A stretch of DNA of 18,248 nucleotides from Chrysochromulina tobinii (GCA_001275005.1 JWZX01003058.1:1-18248), one strand, 5' to 3'; positions 1 through 9,665 are shown, counted from the stretch's first letter. The notes: generated by a model from the letters alone, not told the origin. Numbers and translations: made by a program.

Positions 1-1134
1 CTCGGCGTGCGCCTTGACCGATGCGACGAGCTTCGCCTTCTCTTCGTCGTAAGCCACCTGCGTCTCGGCGTGCGCCTTGACCGATGCCACGAGCTTCCTC
101 GTCTCCACGTCGCATTCCGCGTGCGTCTCGGCGTGCGCCTTGACCGATGCGACGAGCTTCCTCGTCTCCTCGTCGCATTCCGCGTGGGTCTCGGCGTGTG
201 CCTTGACCGATGCCGCGAGCTTCGCCTTCTCCTCGTCACATTCCGCGTGCGTCTCGGCATGCGCCTTGACCGATGCCGCGAGCTTCGCCTTCTCCTCGTC
301 ACATTCCGCGTGGGTCTCGGCGTGCGCCTTGACCGATGCGACGAGCTTCGCCTTCTCCTCATCACATTCTGCGTGCGTCTCGGCGTGCGCCTTGACCGAT
401 GCGACGAGCTTCCTCGTCTCCTCGTGACATGTGACCTGCGTCTCGGCGTGCGCCTTGACCGATGCCGCGAGCTTGGCCTTCTCCTCGTCACATTTCACCT
501 GCGTCTCGGCGTGCGCCTTGACCGATGCCACGAGCTTCCTCGTCTCCTCGTCACATTCCGCGTGGGTCTCGGCGTGCGCCTTGACCGATGCCGCGAGCTT
601 CGCCTTCTCCTCATCACATTCCGCGTGCGTCTCGGCGTGCGCCTTGACCGATGCGACGAGCTTGGCCTTCTCCTCGTCACATTCCGCGTGGGTTTCGGCG
701 TGCGCCTTGACCGATGCGACGAGCTTGGCCGTCTCCTCGTCACATGTCACCTGCGTCTCGGTGTGCACCTTGACCGATGCCGCGAGCTTGGCCTTCTCCT
801 CGTTACATTCCGCGTGCGTCTCGGCGTGCGCCTTGACCGATGCGACGAGCTTGGCCTTCTCCTCATCACATTCCGCGTGGGTCTCGGCGTGCGCCTTGAC
901 CGATGCGACGAGCTTGGCCTTCTCCTCATCACATTCCGCGTGCGTCTCGGCGTGGGCCTTGACCGATGCCGCGAGCTTCGCCTTCTCCTCGTCACATTCC
1001 ACCTGCGTTTCGGCGTGCGCCTTGACCGATGCCACGTGCTTGGCCTTCTCCTCGTCACATTCCACCTGCGTCTCGGCGTGCGCCTTGACCGATGCCACGA
1101 GCTTCCTCGTCTCCTCGTCACATTCCGCCTGCGT
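1..1134 (-). repeat. 18 tandem copies of a 63-bp coding repeat
   Basis: Eighteen consecutive 63-bp units start at positions 1, 64, 127 and so on, and end at 1134, with no length change. Read on the minus strand each gives 21 residues, three heptads, close to TQVECDEEKAKLVASVKAHAE. The left edge cuts the array. The central Cys is present in all copies except the leftmost, which has Tyr. Variation is mostly at a few positions (Gln/His, Val/Ala, Lys/Thr, Ala/Arg, Val/Ala). Confidence 0.93.
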
Positions 1135-2064
1135 GGTTGCAAGTTTTTCGTGCCGATCGTCGCACTCAGCCTGCATGTTTTGAAGCTGCTGACGCAGGCA
1201 TCTTGATTCTTTGTGCTCTGGCAGAAGTGAGCCGCACTGCTTCTCGCGATCCAGCGCCTCCCGGGATCGGAATCTGCTGCGTACTGTCTCAGAGACTGAC
1301 TTTCCGCCTATGATCTCGTCCTCGTCGGCGGCGGCAGCGTCGTCATCGTCTTGACCTTGAGCGTTAGACCACGCCACGCATCGGTAGAGGCGAGCGTCTA
1401 ACACGGCCGCACCTGACATCATCATGACCAGCAGTACGCCAACAAACTCCTTTGCCGGTTCCGCATCCAGGTAGTACCCTGCGGTGGCGGCGTGTATGGT
1501 GAGGATCGTGCATATCACGCTCAAGTCGAGTGCAACCCGCTTCGGATTGAGCGGAAGAATCAAGTGCAATGTGATGCCTAGAGCGATGCTGCTGGCGGCC
1601 GTGCCAACACTGTTGTGGCGCTCGGCCCAGGAGAGGAGGTAGAAGTGGGCCGTGCACAGCACCAGCCACATCGCCGTGTAGAGTGTAGATAGCACGAACG
1701 TGCGGTGGCGACGGTACCAGCGCGGATGCTCGCACACGACGAACAGCACGCAAGCGCCCCCCGCCACCAGCAAACCTCGTCCGGCGAAGGCAGTGGTGGC
1801 CGAAGTGGCGGGATAGGCCTGGCTATCAAACCATCCGGCGGGCAGCGCGATAGCATTCAGTGCGAAGAAGGCGAAGATGGCGCTCCGGTCGGCCGAAAGG
1901 CACGCGTCGTCCATTGCGCGAACTCGGTTGGAGCTCTGGACGCAAAAGCTCCAGACGTCCGAAGGAATATTCCGAAAGACTGACGAACCCGAGACGTTGG
2001 GATCTCGTTGTGTCTCGGAAAATAAGTGCTCATAAAGTACCGAATTATTGTCCAGGAATTTCAT
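1..2064 (-). CDS. Six-pass membrane protein with a C-terminal 21-residue-repeat coiled coil (3' end beyond window)
   Basis: I do not recognise this family. The minus-strand frame whose codons fill plus positions 3k+1 to 3k+3 is open from the ATG at 2064-2062 to base 1; the nearest upstream in-frame stop is at 2133-2131. The visible 688 residues begin with a short soluble segment. Six hydrophobic stretches follow at about residues 61-78, 95-112, 123-144, 154-171, 178-198 and 207-223. Next come an acidic patch (QDDDDAAAADED, about 238-249) and a charged helical linker (about 255-310). Residues 311-688 are 18 exact-length 21-residue repeats with a core like CDEEKAKLVASVKAHAE. Six helices followed by a coiled coil resembles membrane-anchored cyclases or sensors, but no catalytic domain lies in the window, so that is only a guess. 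The start is uncertain because an upstream exon could exist. It lies downstream of, and on the same strand as, the giant glycosyltransferase gene. Confidence 0.72.
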   Translation of the reverse strand, partial: MKFLDNNSVLYEHLFSETQRDPNVSGSSVFRNIPSDVWSFCVQSSNRVRAMDDACLSADRSAIFAFFALNAIALPAGWFDSQAYPATSATTAFAGRGLLVAGGACVLFVVCEHPRWYRRHRTFVLSTLYTAMWLVLCTAHFYLLSWAERHNSVGTAASSIALGITLHLILPLNPKRVALDLSVICTILTIHAATAGYYLDAEPAKEFVGVLLVMMMSGAAVLDARLYRCVAWSNAQGQDDDDAAAADEDEIIGGKSVSETVRSRFRSREALDREKQCGSLLPEHKESRCLRQQLQNMQAECDDRHEKLATTQAECDEETRKLVASVKAHAETQVECDEEKAKHVASVKAHAETQVECDEEKAKLAASVKAHAETHAECDEEKAKLVASVKAHAETHAECDEEKAKLVASVKAHAETHAECNEEKAKLAASVKVHTETQVTCDEETAKLVASVKAHAETHAECDEEKAKLVASVKAHAETHAECDEEKAKLAASVKAHAETHAECDEETRKLVASVKAHAETQVKCDEEKAKLAASVKAHAETQVTCHEETRKLVASVKAHAETHAECDEEKAKLVASVKAHAETHAECDEEKAKLAASVKAHAETHAECDEEKAKLAASVKAHAETHAECDEETRKLVASVKAHAETHAECDVETRKLVASVKAHAETQVAYDEEKAKLVASVKAHAE

Positions 2065-2394
2065 GCCATGCGTCCCGCACACTTGGCCCACGAGCGACGC
2101 GGCGCCGACCTTTTCGTGGCTGCCCGACAGTCACCGGCCGTGCCGCGGGTCGAGCGTCCATAAATCTGGGGACTCTGTCATATCATTCGGCTGGAAAACC
2201 GCGCCCAGCGGCGCCGGCGGATCCCAATAGCATAAATAAAACGCACTATCTCGACTATGCGCAGCCTGATCGTACAGGGGGGGGTCACTTTCAACGGGAC
2301 GCTTTACCCTGTGATCTCCGTCCGCGGCCACAGCTGTACTATCTAGGTCTGGTTTCTCGCACTGGAATCGCGCACTGGATCTCGCACAGCTCGT
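2065..2394. other. Intergenic spacer between the glycosyltransferase stop and the membrane-protein start
   Basis: About 330 bp with no gene I can support. It must hold the 3' end of the glycosyltransferase transcript and the promoter or 5' leader of the membrane-protein gene. An open minus-strand stretch (2331-2131, 66 codons) is in the same frame as the membrane protein but ends in a stop before it. It could be an upstream exon, but I found no GT-AG pair that keeps the frame. A run of eight G bases sits at 2277-2284. Confidence 0.5.
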
Positions 2395-5300
2395 CTAACG
2401 ACCGAACCCGCGAACCATGCGTGCGCTCCACAGCCAACGGCTCCTCGGAGCTGATGAGTGTGCCGCCCTCTTGTTCGGTGTGCCTGTGTCATTAAGGGAA
2501 GGCTCCAACTGTGCAGGGTTAGATAAATGCCGTTGCCACAACTCCGCTTGCTCTGCCTCTGCCTCGAGCTCTTCAAGCGTGAGCGGACGGTAGCTCCAAT
2601 AGTCTATGTCGCAGCCAAGGTCGAGGCTCGAAACAGCTCCAGTTGCTGCCTCGGCGCGCGGGCCGCCCATTGAGGATGCGAGCCGCCTCGCCGCTTGCTG
2701 CGCCCGTGCTCGGGTCGATTCACCCGTGCCGCTGTTCGCTACTCGTGGCCACCGAACCCACAGCCACACGCCATCGGTGCCTGCCATCATGGCTATTGGA
2801 CGAAACCGTATCACTGCCCACGGCGGCAGCTCTCCTAGACAAATCAATTCATGGTCGTTGCCTTGTGTACCTCCATCGGCGTCGTCTTGAGCCGTGGCGG
2901 GTGCCGTTGGCGCCCAAGACGGCGCCACCCAGGGCACGAGCCCCTCGAGAGGATCCGTGCTCGGGACGACGCCAACGGTCGCAAGAGCTCCCGGCTGCAC
3001 GCCGGCAGCCGCATCGAGCGCCATATCGAGCGCTCGCTCGGAGGCTCGCCAGAAGCTGACAACGCAGCACGCGCGGCCGCCGCTCGCCGCCTCGGGCATT
3101 GCCCGGAGCGCCTCGAGCGCATTAAGTGGAGCGGATGCAGGCTCTGAATCCGTGGGGGGAAAGCGACCCCCTTGGGCTCCTTCACTGCGGCTCCTCGTGT
3201 GCACGTCGCCTGCCTGCCATGCAAACCGGTCAAAGCCCATAAGGAGTAGAGAGCACAAGAGGAGCCGTGCCCGCGCCACGGGCTCGTTGAGCAGCGCCGC
3301 TTGGTCCGCAGCGCTGAGCTGCAGCCCACCAAGGGTGTGGTCGCGCTGGGCCTCATGCCACGTGTCGGTTGCGTAGGCGCATGCCCATGTAGCATTCAGG
3401 TGACGGACCGAGCGGTGCGAGATTTCGTCATGACGTCGACCGACGAAGCCGAAGAGATCGTCACACGGCACCACCGAACGCGCGCCGTCACGGACGTGGG
3501 GCGCCGCCACGTCATCCCCCAAACCCGACGAAGGCGGCACATACTCAAGCCGGTCGTAAATGACGACGGAGGCTGCGGCGAGGCCCACGTCGCCACCGCG
3601 CCGGCGAATGCTCCACGCGAGCGCGAAGTATTCACGCCGGAAGCAGCTCTGCGGCTCGAAGAGGGGAGTGCACGGTGGGAAGTGTGCGGTGCGCGCGAGG
3701 ATGCAATGATCCTCCAAAAAGGCAGGAGATCGGCCGCTCAGGTGCTCCGGTATCGCCGAGATGGGAAGCGAGCACGCCATCGCGTCAAACCGTGCGTGGA
3801 GCACTGACTGCGTGGCCTGCTTGCCATCAGCCCCATCATCAGCCGTCGTCAGACACTGACCACGGATGACCGCTGATGACCGCTGATGACGCGCGGCCGG
3901 CTCAACGTCCTGATGACCGCTGATGACTGTGTCCGCCTCGGAGGCGGTGGTCTTGATTGCTCGAGGGCTCCGAGTCACCGAGGCCCACCATGCGTGGAGG
4001 TGCATCGGAGCATGCGGTGTGCGTTCGATCAGAATCGGCTGCATCGCCCAGGCCTCGGGTGAGCGCTCGGCGCTTCTCACGAGCTCACGAAGCCAGTGGT
4101 ACCGTGCCGCCGGCGGTGGCGCACAAGCGACCACGTCGTTATTCAGATGGAGCACGTACTTGGTGTCGCTTGCGTAGACGGCCGCCAGCTCATTGCGCAG
4201 CTCGTACGCGTTCCGAAAGCTTCGAGGCTCGTCGACCACGCGGACGTCGGTTGGCGTGAGGCGCCACGCAATGGCGGCGATGGCTCGGAGCGCCGTGGCG
4301 GTGGCCTCCGAGAGGGGCGGGGCGATGGCCACGACGAGGCGACGAGGTCGAGGAGATGTTCCCACGAGCTCGCGCAGCGCGGCAGGCCCAGTGCTCTGCC
4401 ACTCCTTCGGCGCGAAGATAATGGTCAGCTCGGTCGCGATCAGATGATCCACGTCATCAACTGGAGTGACCGCGGAATCGCTCACTCGAGCAGCCGCGAG
4501 GTCCGACCGAGATGCGGAATCGCTCACTCGAGCTGCCGCGAGGTCCGACCGAGATGCGGAATCGCTCACTCGAGCAGCCGCGAGAACGCAAGCCTTGGAG
4601 CCGCTGGCGCTGTGCAGTCGCAGGCTGCGGAGCGTCACGGTGGCATGCGTCGCCTCCTCACACGGGCAGCGCCGAAACACGCACAGCCGAAGCCCCGCGA
4701 CGCCGCCGCCAAAGCGCACCGAGTTCGGTCCACCGGAACGGTGGAGGCACACGTCGTCTGCCCAGGCGCCAATGGAGCCGTCCCGCGGGCACACGGCCAC
4801 GCTCAGCAGGTGCCACGCCCCCCGTTGCAGCTGGTGTGAGCGTCGCTCGAGGTGGAGGGCTAGTCGCAGAGGCCAGCGGCGCGTGCTCGAGACGAGCTCC
4901 GCCTTGAAGCTCAGCCCACCGCTCGGGTCCCATTTGAAACGACAATCGAGCCCGACGCCTGAAGGCCCGGCAGGCTCGCAATAGACGCCCGGCAGCACGC
5001 CACCACCGCCACCCCACTCGAAGCCCTCGTCAAAGCAAACCTCGAAGGCTACGGCTAGGCCGCCGGCCGCGCCGTCGCGCGAGGTGGGGCCTGCATTGAT
5101 CGCCACGCCGGACGGGTAGGCCCCGCGCTTGCTCGCGTGCGAAGGAGGGCCGATGCCCGCATGCAGACTCACACGAGCGGTGCTCGCGCGCCCAGTGCCC
5201 TCGCGGCTCACGTTGGCGAGGCTGCGACGGCATCCGTCCACGCGCCACGTCGCATCGGCGTCCCAGACCGAGCGCCGTACCGAGCATCCCGAAGCGATCT

Positions 5301-8300
5301 CGCGTGCGTGAAGTTCCTCTGTGCTGACCGTGTCAAGGATCGTCGAGCGAGCCTCGTCGACGCGATCCTCGTCTGCGTCCACATCGCCCTCCGCGGCATC
5401 TCCACTGCATCTCCGCTGCACCTCCGCTGTATCTCCCCCAAAGCTTCGTGACCATTCGGCCACCGCGTCGCCCTCGCGCTCGAGCAACATCGCCAGCGCC
5501 GCGCCCTCGCTTGCCACGTCGCCGCACGCACCCCCGATCGCCCACTCTCCCCTCATGCTCTCGGGGAGCTGGACCGCCGCCGAGACAGCACCCGCCTCCT
5601 CTGTCGCCGCCTGCTGGTAGGTGTGGTCTTCGGCCGACGCGCGCAGTGCGCGCAGAGCGCGCTGGTAAAGCCCCTCCATAGCAGCCACGTACAACGGGTC
5701 GACGCGCGAGGCGGCGCGCTGGGCCGTCGGTGCATGCGGCTGCCAATCGAGCACGAAGCCGACGGGTGAGCGGAGGACACTGAAGCCTAACACGGCGCGT
5801 CGACTCGCGAGACGCAAGAACCACTCGACACGGTCGCGATGCCAGCCGATGAAACGCTCGTCCGGCGCGCAGCCCGGCGCCTTGAGCCGTTTCGCCTCAA
5901 CGAGCCCGTAGGGTTCGTAACCGCGCGCGTACTCCACATCGACGGCTGAGACTTCCTCGTGCGAGTGACGAAGCACGTCGTCGAGCCACTCGGCCGTTCG
6001 GGACGGCGCGTGGCCATCCGGGCAAGACGTGCTGTGGAAGCCGATCCCGAGAGCGCTGTGGTGAGCACTTGCATGCAAGGCAGGTCATCAGTGGCAATCA
6101 GCGTACCTGTGGAAGCCACGCAGCAGCTCGGCGTGTCGGTTCAGCGCGGCCTGGGCGGCGGATGCGCTCGAAGGCTCCAGCAGAGCAGCGGCGCTGATGC
6201 TCACTTGAGCGCCGAGCAGCTCGGGCACTAGCTCAAGCGCCGGTAGGACAAGGAAACGTCCGCGATCACGGCACGTCCTGTGAACAAGAGCGCGCAGCGC
6301 CGTGCGCCATGTCGGTTGCTGCGCTGCTGGTAGCGGCGCTGCTAATGGTGGCGGCAGTCGCTGCGGTGGCAGGACTTGCTGCGATGACAGCGGTGATGAC
6401 GGCGGTGGCGGTGATGACGGCGGTAACGGTGATGACGGCGGTGGCGGTGATGATGGCGGTGGCGGTGATGACGGCGGTGGCGGTGATGACGGCGGCGGCG
6501 GTGATGACGGCGGTGATGACGCTCGCTGTGGTGACGGTGATGACGGTGGCGGCTGCTGCGGATGCTGCGGATGCTGCTGGGGCTGGGGCTGCGGCGGCTG
6601 CGGCGGCTGCTGCGGCTGCGGCGGCTGCTGCGACTGCTGCCGTGGATGCTCATCGTCTCCGCCTTCCAGCGCCATCCCGAGCGCCAGGGGCGGACGCGCA
6701 TCCACGTCAAGCAGAAGCGCGAGCGCTGCATCGGGCGTGTGCTCGAGTGCGACACGCCGCATCAGATTCGCCGGATAGGTGCTCGGCGACGGGCGGCACA
6801 AGAGACTCGCCGACATGGGGCCCTCAGGGTACCAGGTGGGCGGTGGGCCACTCACAAGGATAAGCCGGCACGGCCGCATCCGTTGGGCCCGGAGAGTGGT
6901 GGCAAACGCACGTACGGCGGCGGCGGCGCGCCGATCTCGTCCCACCCAGATTGAGGCCACCGCGCAGCCCGGCCATGAGACGAGCAGTGCACTGAGCCGA
7001 TCAAGCCGATCAGCAGACAGATGGGTTACCAGCCACACCGCCGACTCGTCGTCGATCCCGAGTAGGCAAGTTCCGTTCCCGAGCGGTGTGCTTGGGGTGC
7101 GTGCCGCCGCGGGCATCGGATAGAGCGGAGTGCACCTCGCTACCGGTGCAGCATACTTGAGCCAGCGTGAACATAGGTGAACGAGCCTCATGTGCTGCGA
7201 CTCAGCCAACATGGCGTCCTGCGACTCCTTGTCTTTGTGCATGAGACTCCCCTGTAGATCCATCGCCACGCGGGCAGCGGCGAGGGCCTCTGGCGGCGTA
7301 CCCTCCGCCCAACGGCAGCAGCGGCCTGACGCAGCGGCCTGACGTGTGCTCTCGCCGAGCCATATTTGGCAACCCATATTCGGCATGGGGACTTGCCTAA
7401 TCTGGCTCGGCATGGGGACGAGGGCAGAACATTGGTGCGTGAGCTCCCGCGCGACAGCTTCATACCGTCGCTTCGCTGCCAGCAAGTGCTGCCTGCCTCT
7501 CTCTCGCTCATCCTCGCCCTCGCCCTCGCCCTCGCCGCCGCCGCCTCCAGCGTCACTGCCGAGCGCCTTGCCGAGTGCCTTGCCAAGCGCCGCCTCGAAG
7601 TCCCGAGAGGGCGCGTGCGGCCAGTGTACCACGCACGCGGCCGCGGAGGCCCAAAAGCGAGCGCCGCACCGGTGGAGATGGAGCGTGTGGAGTGCCTTGT
7701 TGCGCCCGTATCCACTCAGCCCCTCATCGAAGCGCGGGCACACGCTCAGAGCGACGATCACGTATGGTTCAAAGAACTCTTCATAGGCGAGCGCGAGGAA
7801 TGGGCGATGATGGGCTGCGCTGCTCGCTGCCCATCGATCGAAGTCGGTAGCGTGGTGGCCGCATGGCCAGCGCTCGTTCATGAAGGGCTGCGCCCGGCCG
7901 TCGCGCAACGCCGCCTTGACCTCCGCGAGCGGTGCGGATAGCGGCTCGGGCGACAGATTCGAAACCATCTCGACGCAAGGGAGGACGAGTGCGTCGGCGT
8001 CGTCGCAGCAAAGGCGAAGGAGAGCGGCGGCGCGACTGGGGTCGCCAACGAGCGCTGCGAGTGCACCCTCGCTTGGCACGCAATCGACATCGAGGATGAG
8101 CACGAGCGGCACGCGAATTGTGGCCGCGGCTGACAGAGCTGCATTTCGTAGTGCATTAATGGGATAGGGCTTTGCCGCGTCTGCAGGAGAGCGGCGGTAT
8201 ACATCGAGCAGCAAGCGCGTCTGAAATGCTGCGTGTGTTTTGCGCGCTGCGGAGAACATCTTGCTCACATCGGAATCGACAGCACCACCGACTCGATCCT

Positions 8301-8490
8301 CGAGAAGCAGCGCACAGACCGTCACGCCATCCCAAGCACGGGCAAGACGCTCAAGGGCCGGGAGCCTGTCGAACGAACACTGGGTGACGATGACTATTGT
8401 AGGTGGTGCTGCAGCGTTTGTTCTGAGGTGACTGAGCCTGCGGAGGTGACGGAGCCGGCCCGTCTCAAGCGCGGGCGCATTGGGTTCCAT
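2395..8490 (-). CDS. Giant multidomain glycosyltransferase: GT49-GT49-PL14-like-GT-A fusion, two exons
   Basis: Predicted exons 8490-6107 and 6055-2395 give 2014 residues. GT49 domain 1 (about 31-296) has YPINALRNAAL, the DxD motif LILDVDCVPS (134-136), CGHHATDFDRW, FFEPYVIV, RFDEGLSGYG and HWPHAPS, the signature order of LARGE/B4GAT1-type enzymes. GT49 domain 2 (about 482-904) repeats the order: YPANLMRRVAL, LLLDVDARPP (595-597), CPDGHAPS, GYEPYGLV, APDERFIGW and QPHAPT. It is interrupted at about 611-725 by a Gln/Pro/Ser-rich insertion. Residues about 1058-1278 resemble the PL14 alginate-lyase-type jelly roll (FDEGFEWGGGG, LPGVY, GLSFKAEL, GAWHLLSVAV, GSIGAWADD). A third GT-A-like domain (about 1335-1680) has YVLHLNNDV, FLEDH and a following acidic/arginine helix like GT2 enzymes. 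The C-terminus is unassigned. GT49 enzymes add glucuronate or xylose-glucuronate; the substrate here is unknown. The first ATG of the frame was chosen. No signal anchor is visible, so a short upstream exon is possible. Confidence 0.85.
4475..4584 (-). repeat. Three 42-bp tandem repeats in the linker before the third glycosyltransferase domain
   Basis: Copies start at 4475, 4517 and 4559; the last is partial. On the coding strand each gives about 14 residues of the form LAAARVSDSASRSD (residues about 1286-1323). Near identity between copies implies recent duplication. They form the linker between the PL14-like and third glycosyltransferase domains. Confidence 0.9.
6056..6106 (-). other. 51-nt intron in the glycosyltransferase gene
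   Basis: On the minus strand exon 1 ends CACAG and is followed by GTACGC; the intron ends CACCACAG before CGCTC. Without splicing, exon 1 meets a stop 15 bases into the intron. Removing the 51 nt joins GGC-TTC-CAC-AG to C-GCT-CTC in frame and completes the second GT49 domain (its start lies in exon 1, its GHAPS, EPY and HAPT motifs in exon 2). The restored domain order is the main evidence. Confidence 0.85.
6391..6641 (-). repeat. Microsatellite-like low-complexity tract inside the second GT49 domain
   Basis: On the plus strand, degenerate 18-bp units built from GGTGATGACGGCGGTGGC run from about 6391 to 6540. They pass into GGC/TGC-rich units up to about 6641. On the coding strand they give an SSPPPP-type array and a Gln/Pro-rich array (residues about 615-705). 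The tract keeps the frame open and lies just after the second DxD motif. Confidence 0.85.
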
Positions 8491-8675
8491 GTGGGCGTCC
8501 ACTTCGTCAAGTGTTCGCTTTTTTTGAAAAAATTTCTGAAACGCAAGGAACACAGTCGTGAGTACTGTCGTGTCTGTGCAGCATCGTGCTCGTGGCTCAA
8601 TCCGGAGGGTTCTTGTGGGGTTTCGAGCTCCGAAGCGGAGGGTGTCGAGGAGGACGACCCGGGACTTCACAAAGA
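8491..8675. promoter_or_regulatory. Divergent intergenic region between the glycosyltransferase and the TrmH-type gene
   Basis: The two chosen ATG codons (8490 on minus, 8676 on plus) face away from each other across 185 bp, so both promoters or 5' leaders must lie here or overlap the coding ends. A T-rich run followed by an A-rich run is seen at about 8519-8532. I see no convincing TATA box or named element. An upstream exon for the glycosyltransferase could also lie here, since its frame stays open through this region. Confidence 0.45.
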
Positions 8676-9419
8676 ATGGAGACCAATGCTGTGCCCGGCT
8701 CGTCAGGCACTGCACCGCAGTCTATCCTCGTGCTGCACAATGTCTCGAAGAAGAAGAACTTTGGCGAGCTCATCCGCACCGCCGCCGCGCTGGGAGTCTG
8801 CGAGATCATCATTGTCGGCGCGCAAAAGCTCAATTCGTTTGGCTCGCACGGCACATGCGGCCACATGCGCTTCAGCCACTTCGACAGATTTGCGGATGCC
8901 GTTGCTTACGTGCGCAGCGTGCGGGGCGCCAGGCTATGTGGTGTCGAGATCACCGCAGATGCGGCGCCGGTGCAAACGCATCCGTTCAGCGGCACAACTG
9001 CCTTTTTGATGGGCAATGAAGGCCACGGCCTCACGCCACCGCAACTTGCCGCGTGCGACCACTTTGTATACATCCCCCAGCACTCAGATGCCACGGCCTC
9101 GCTCAACGTCAACGCCGCCTGCGCCGTCGTTCTGCACCACTTTGCCATGTATGCAGCCTTTCCCGAGTCGGCGCGCGCTGGCTACAAGTACGTTCAAGGG
9201 CCGCCTCCTTCGTCGACTCCCAATTCAGGCATGGGGCTGAAGCAGATGAAGACGCTTGCCGCCGATGGCTCTGTGGTGCCGCGCCGCCGAGGGCCATCAG
9301 TCGACGAGGAGGAGGCGCAGGACGAGCACGATGAGCTGCACGGCCACGCTGAGCCCGAGGCGGAGGACGACATGGCGCAGGGGGAGGCACAGGCGATGCC
9401 GGACATCAAGATCGCATGA
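8676..9419 (+). CDS. SpoU/TrmH-family (SPOUT) RNA 2'-O-methyltransferase
   Basis: The 247-residue product carries the three SpoU motifs. Motif 1 is NFGELIRTAAALG (28-40), with the conserved Asn and Arg. Motif 2 is LMGNEGHGL (111-119). Motif 3 is IPQHSDATASLNVNAACA (133-150), which forms the trefoil-knot S-adenosylmethionine site. These enzymes methylate the ribose 2'-OH of a tRNA or rRNA nucleotide; the target cannot be read from the sequence. The start ILVLHNVSKKKNFGE is typical of the compact eukaryotic members. After residue about 165 comes an extra tail rich in Asp, Glu and His (about 205-235), which is not part of the catalytic fold. The frame is open 30 codons upstream, but 8676 is the first ATG and leaves the full domain intact. 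No intron is needed. Neither an organelle-targeting peptide nor a signal peptide is evident. Confidence 0.9.
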   Translation: METNAVPGSSGTAPQSILVLHNVSKKKNFGELIRTAAALGVCEIIIVGAQKLNSFGSHGTCGHMRFSHFDRFADAVAYVRSVRGARLCGVEITADAAPVQTHPFSGTTAFLMGNEGHGLTPPQLAACDHFVYIPQHSDATASLNVNAACAVVLHHFAMYAAFPESARAGYKYVQGPPPSSTPNSGMGLKQMKTLAADGSVVPRRRGPSVDEEEAQDEHDELHGHAEPEAEDDMAQGEAQAMPDIKIA

Positions 9420-9463
9420 AAAACAAGTATTGGTAGATCTGTATTGGCCGGGCTGTATTGGTA

Positions 9464-9488
9464 GACGTCAAGATCGGGCCTTGACGTC
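9464..9488 (+). other. Inverted repeat downstream of the TrmH-type stop
   Basis: GACGTCAAG (9464-9472) and CTTGACGTC (9480-9488) are perfect 9-bp arms around a 7-nt loop, 45 bp after the stop codon. It would fold as a hairpin in the 3' UTR. The surrounding spacer (9420-9665) also has several TATTGGT/C words. Function is unknown and chance is possible. Confidence 0.4.
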
Positions 9489-9665
9489 GGGCTGTAAGAT
9501 CCGTGTCTTGATAGAGATACTATCTCACTGGAAATTCACCTCGCTGCACCTTCTTCGGCCCACCCTTCAAAGATCAGGGCATGGAAAAACTGTTACTTTC
9601 GTGAAGGGAGATTTGAACGGCGGTGGCCATTGCACAAACATAGAAACTGACGAAACGCATGTGCT

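Noticed and set aside
495-1142. Arg/Ser-rich minus-strand frames over the same repeats
   Set aside because: They are shifted readings of the repeat array. Open length comes only from the periodicity, and they do not extend into unique sequence.
7-1206. Plus-strand 399-codon open frame over the 63-bp repeats
   Set aside because: It is the antisense of the minus-strand repeat in the same codon phase. The peptide (RLDRCDELRLLLVTF type) has no membrane or start context, while the minus frame continues into a sensible six-helix protein.
2131-2331. 66-codon minus-strand open stretch upstream of the membrane-protein gene
   Set aside because: Same frame as the gene but separated by a stop. The one intron-sized GT-AG candidate I found (53 nt) does not keep the frame, so exon status is unproven.
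4096-4839. Long plus-strand frames antisense to the glycosyltransferase
   Set aside because: They lie opposite well-supported domain sequence and show only Arg/Ala-rich composition typical of GC-rich antisense.
6302-6863. Plus-strand Gly/Asp-rich and Ala/Val/Met-rich frames over the microsatellite
   Set aside because: Products of simple repeats read antisense; the minus frame continues on both sides into GT49 motifs.
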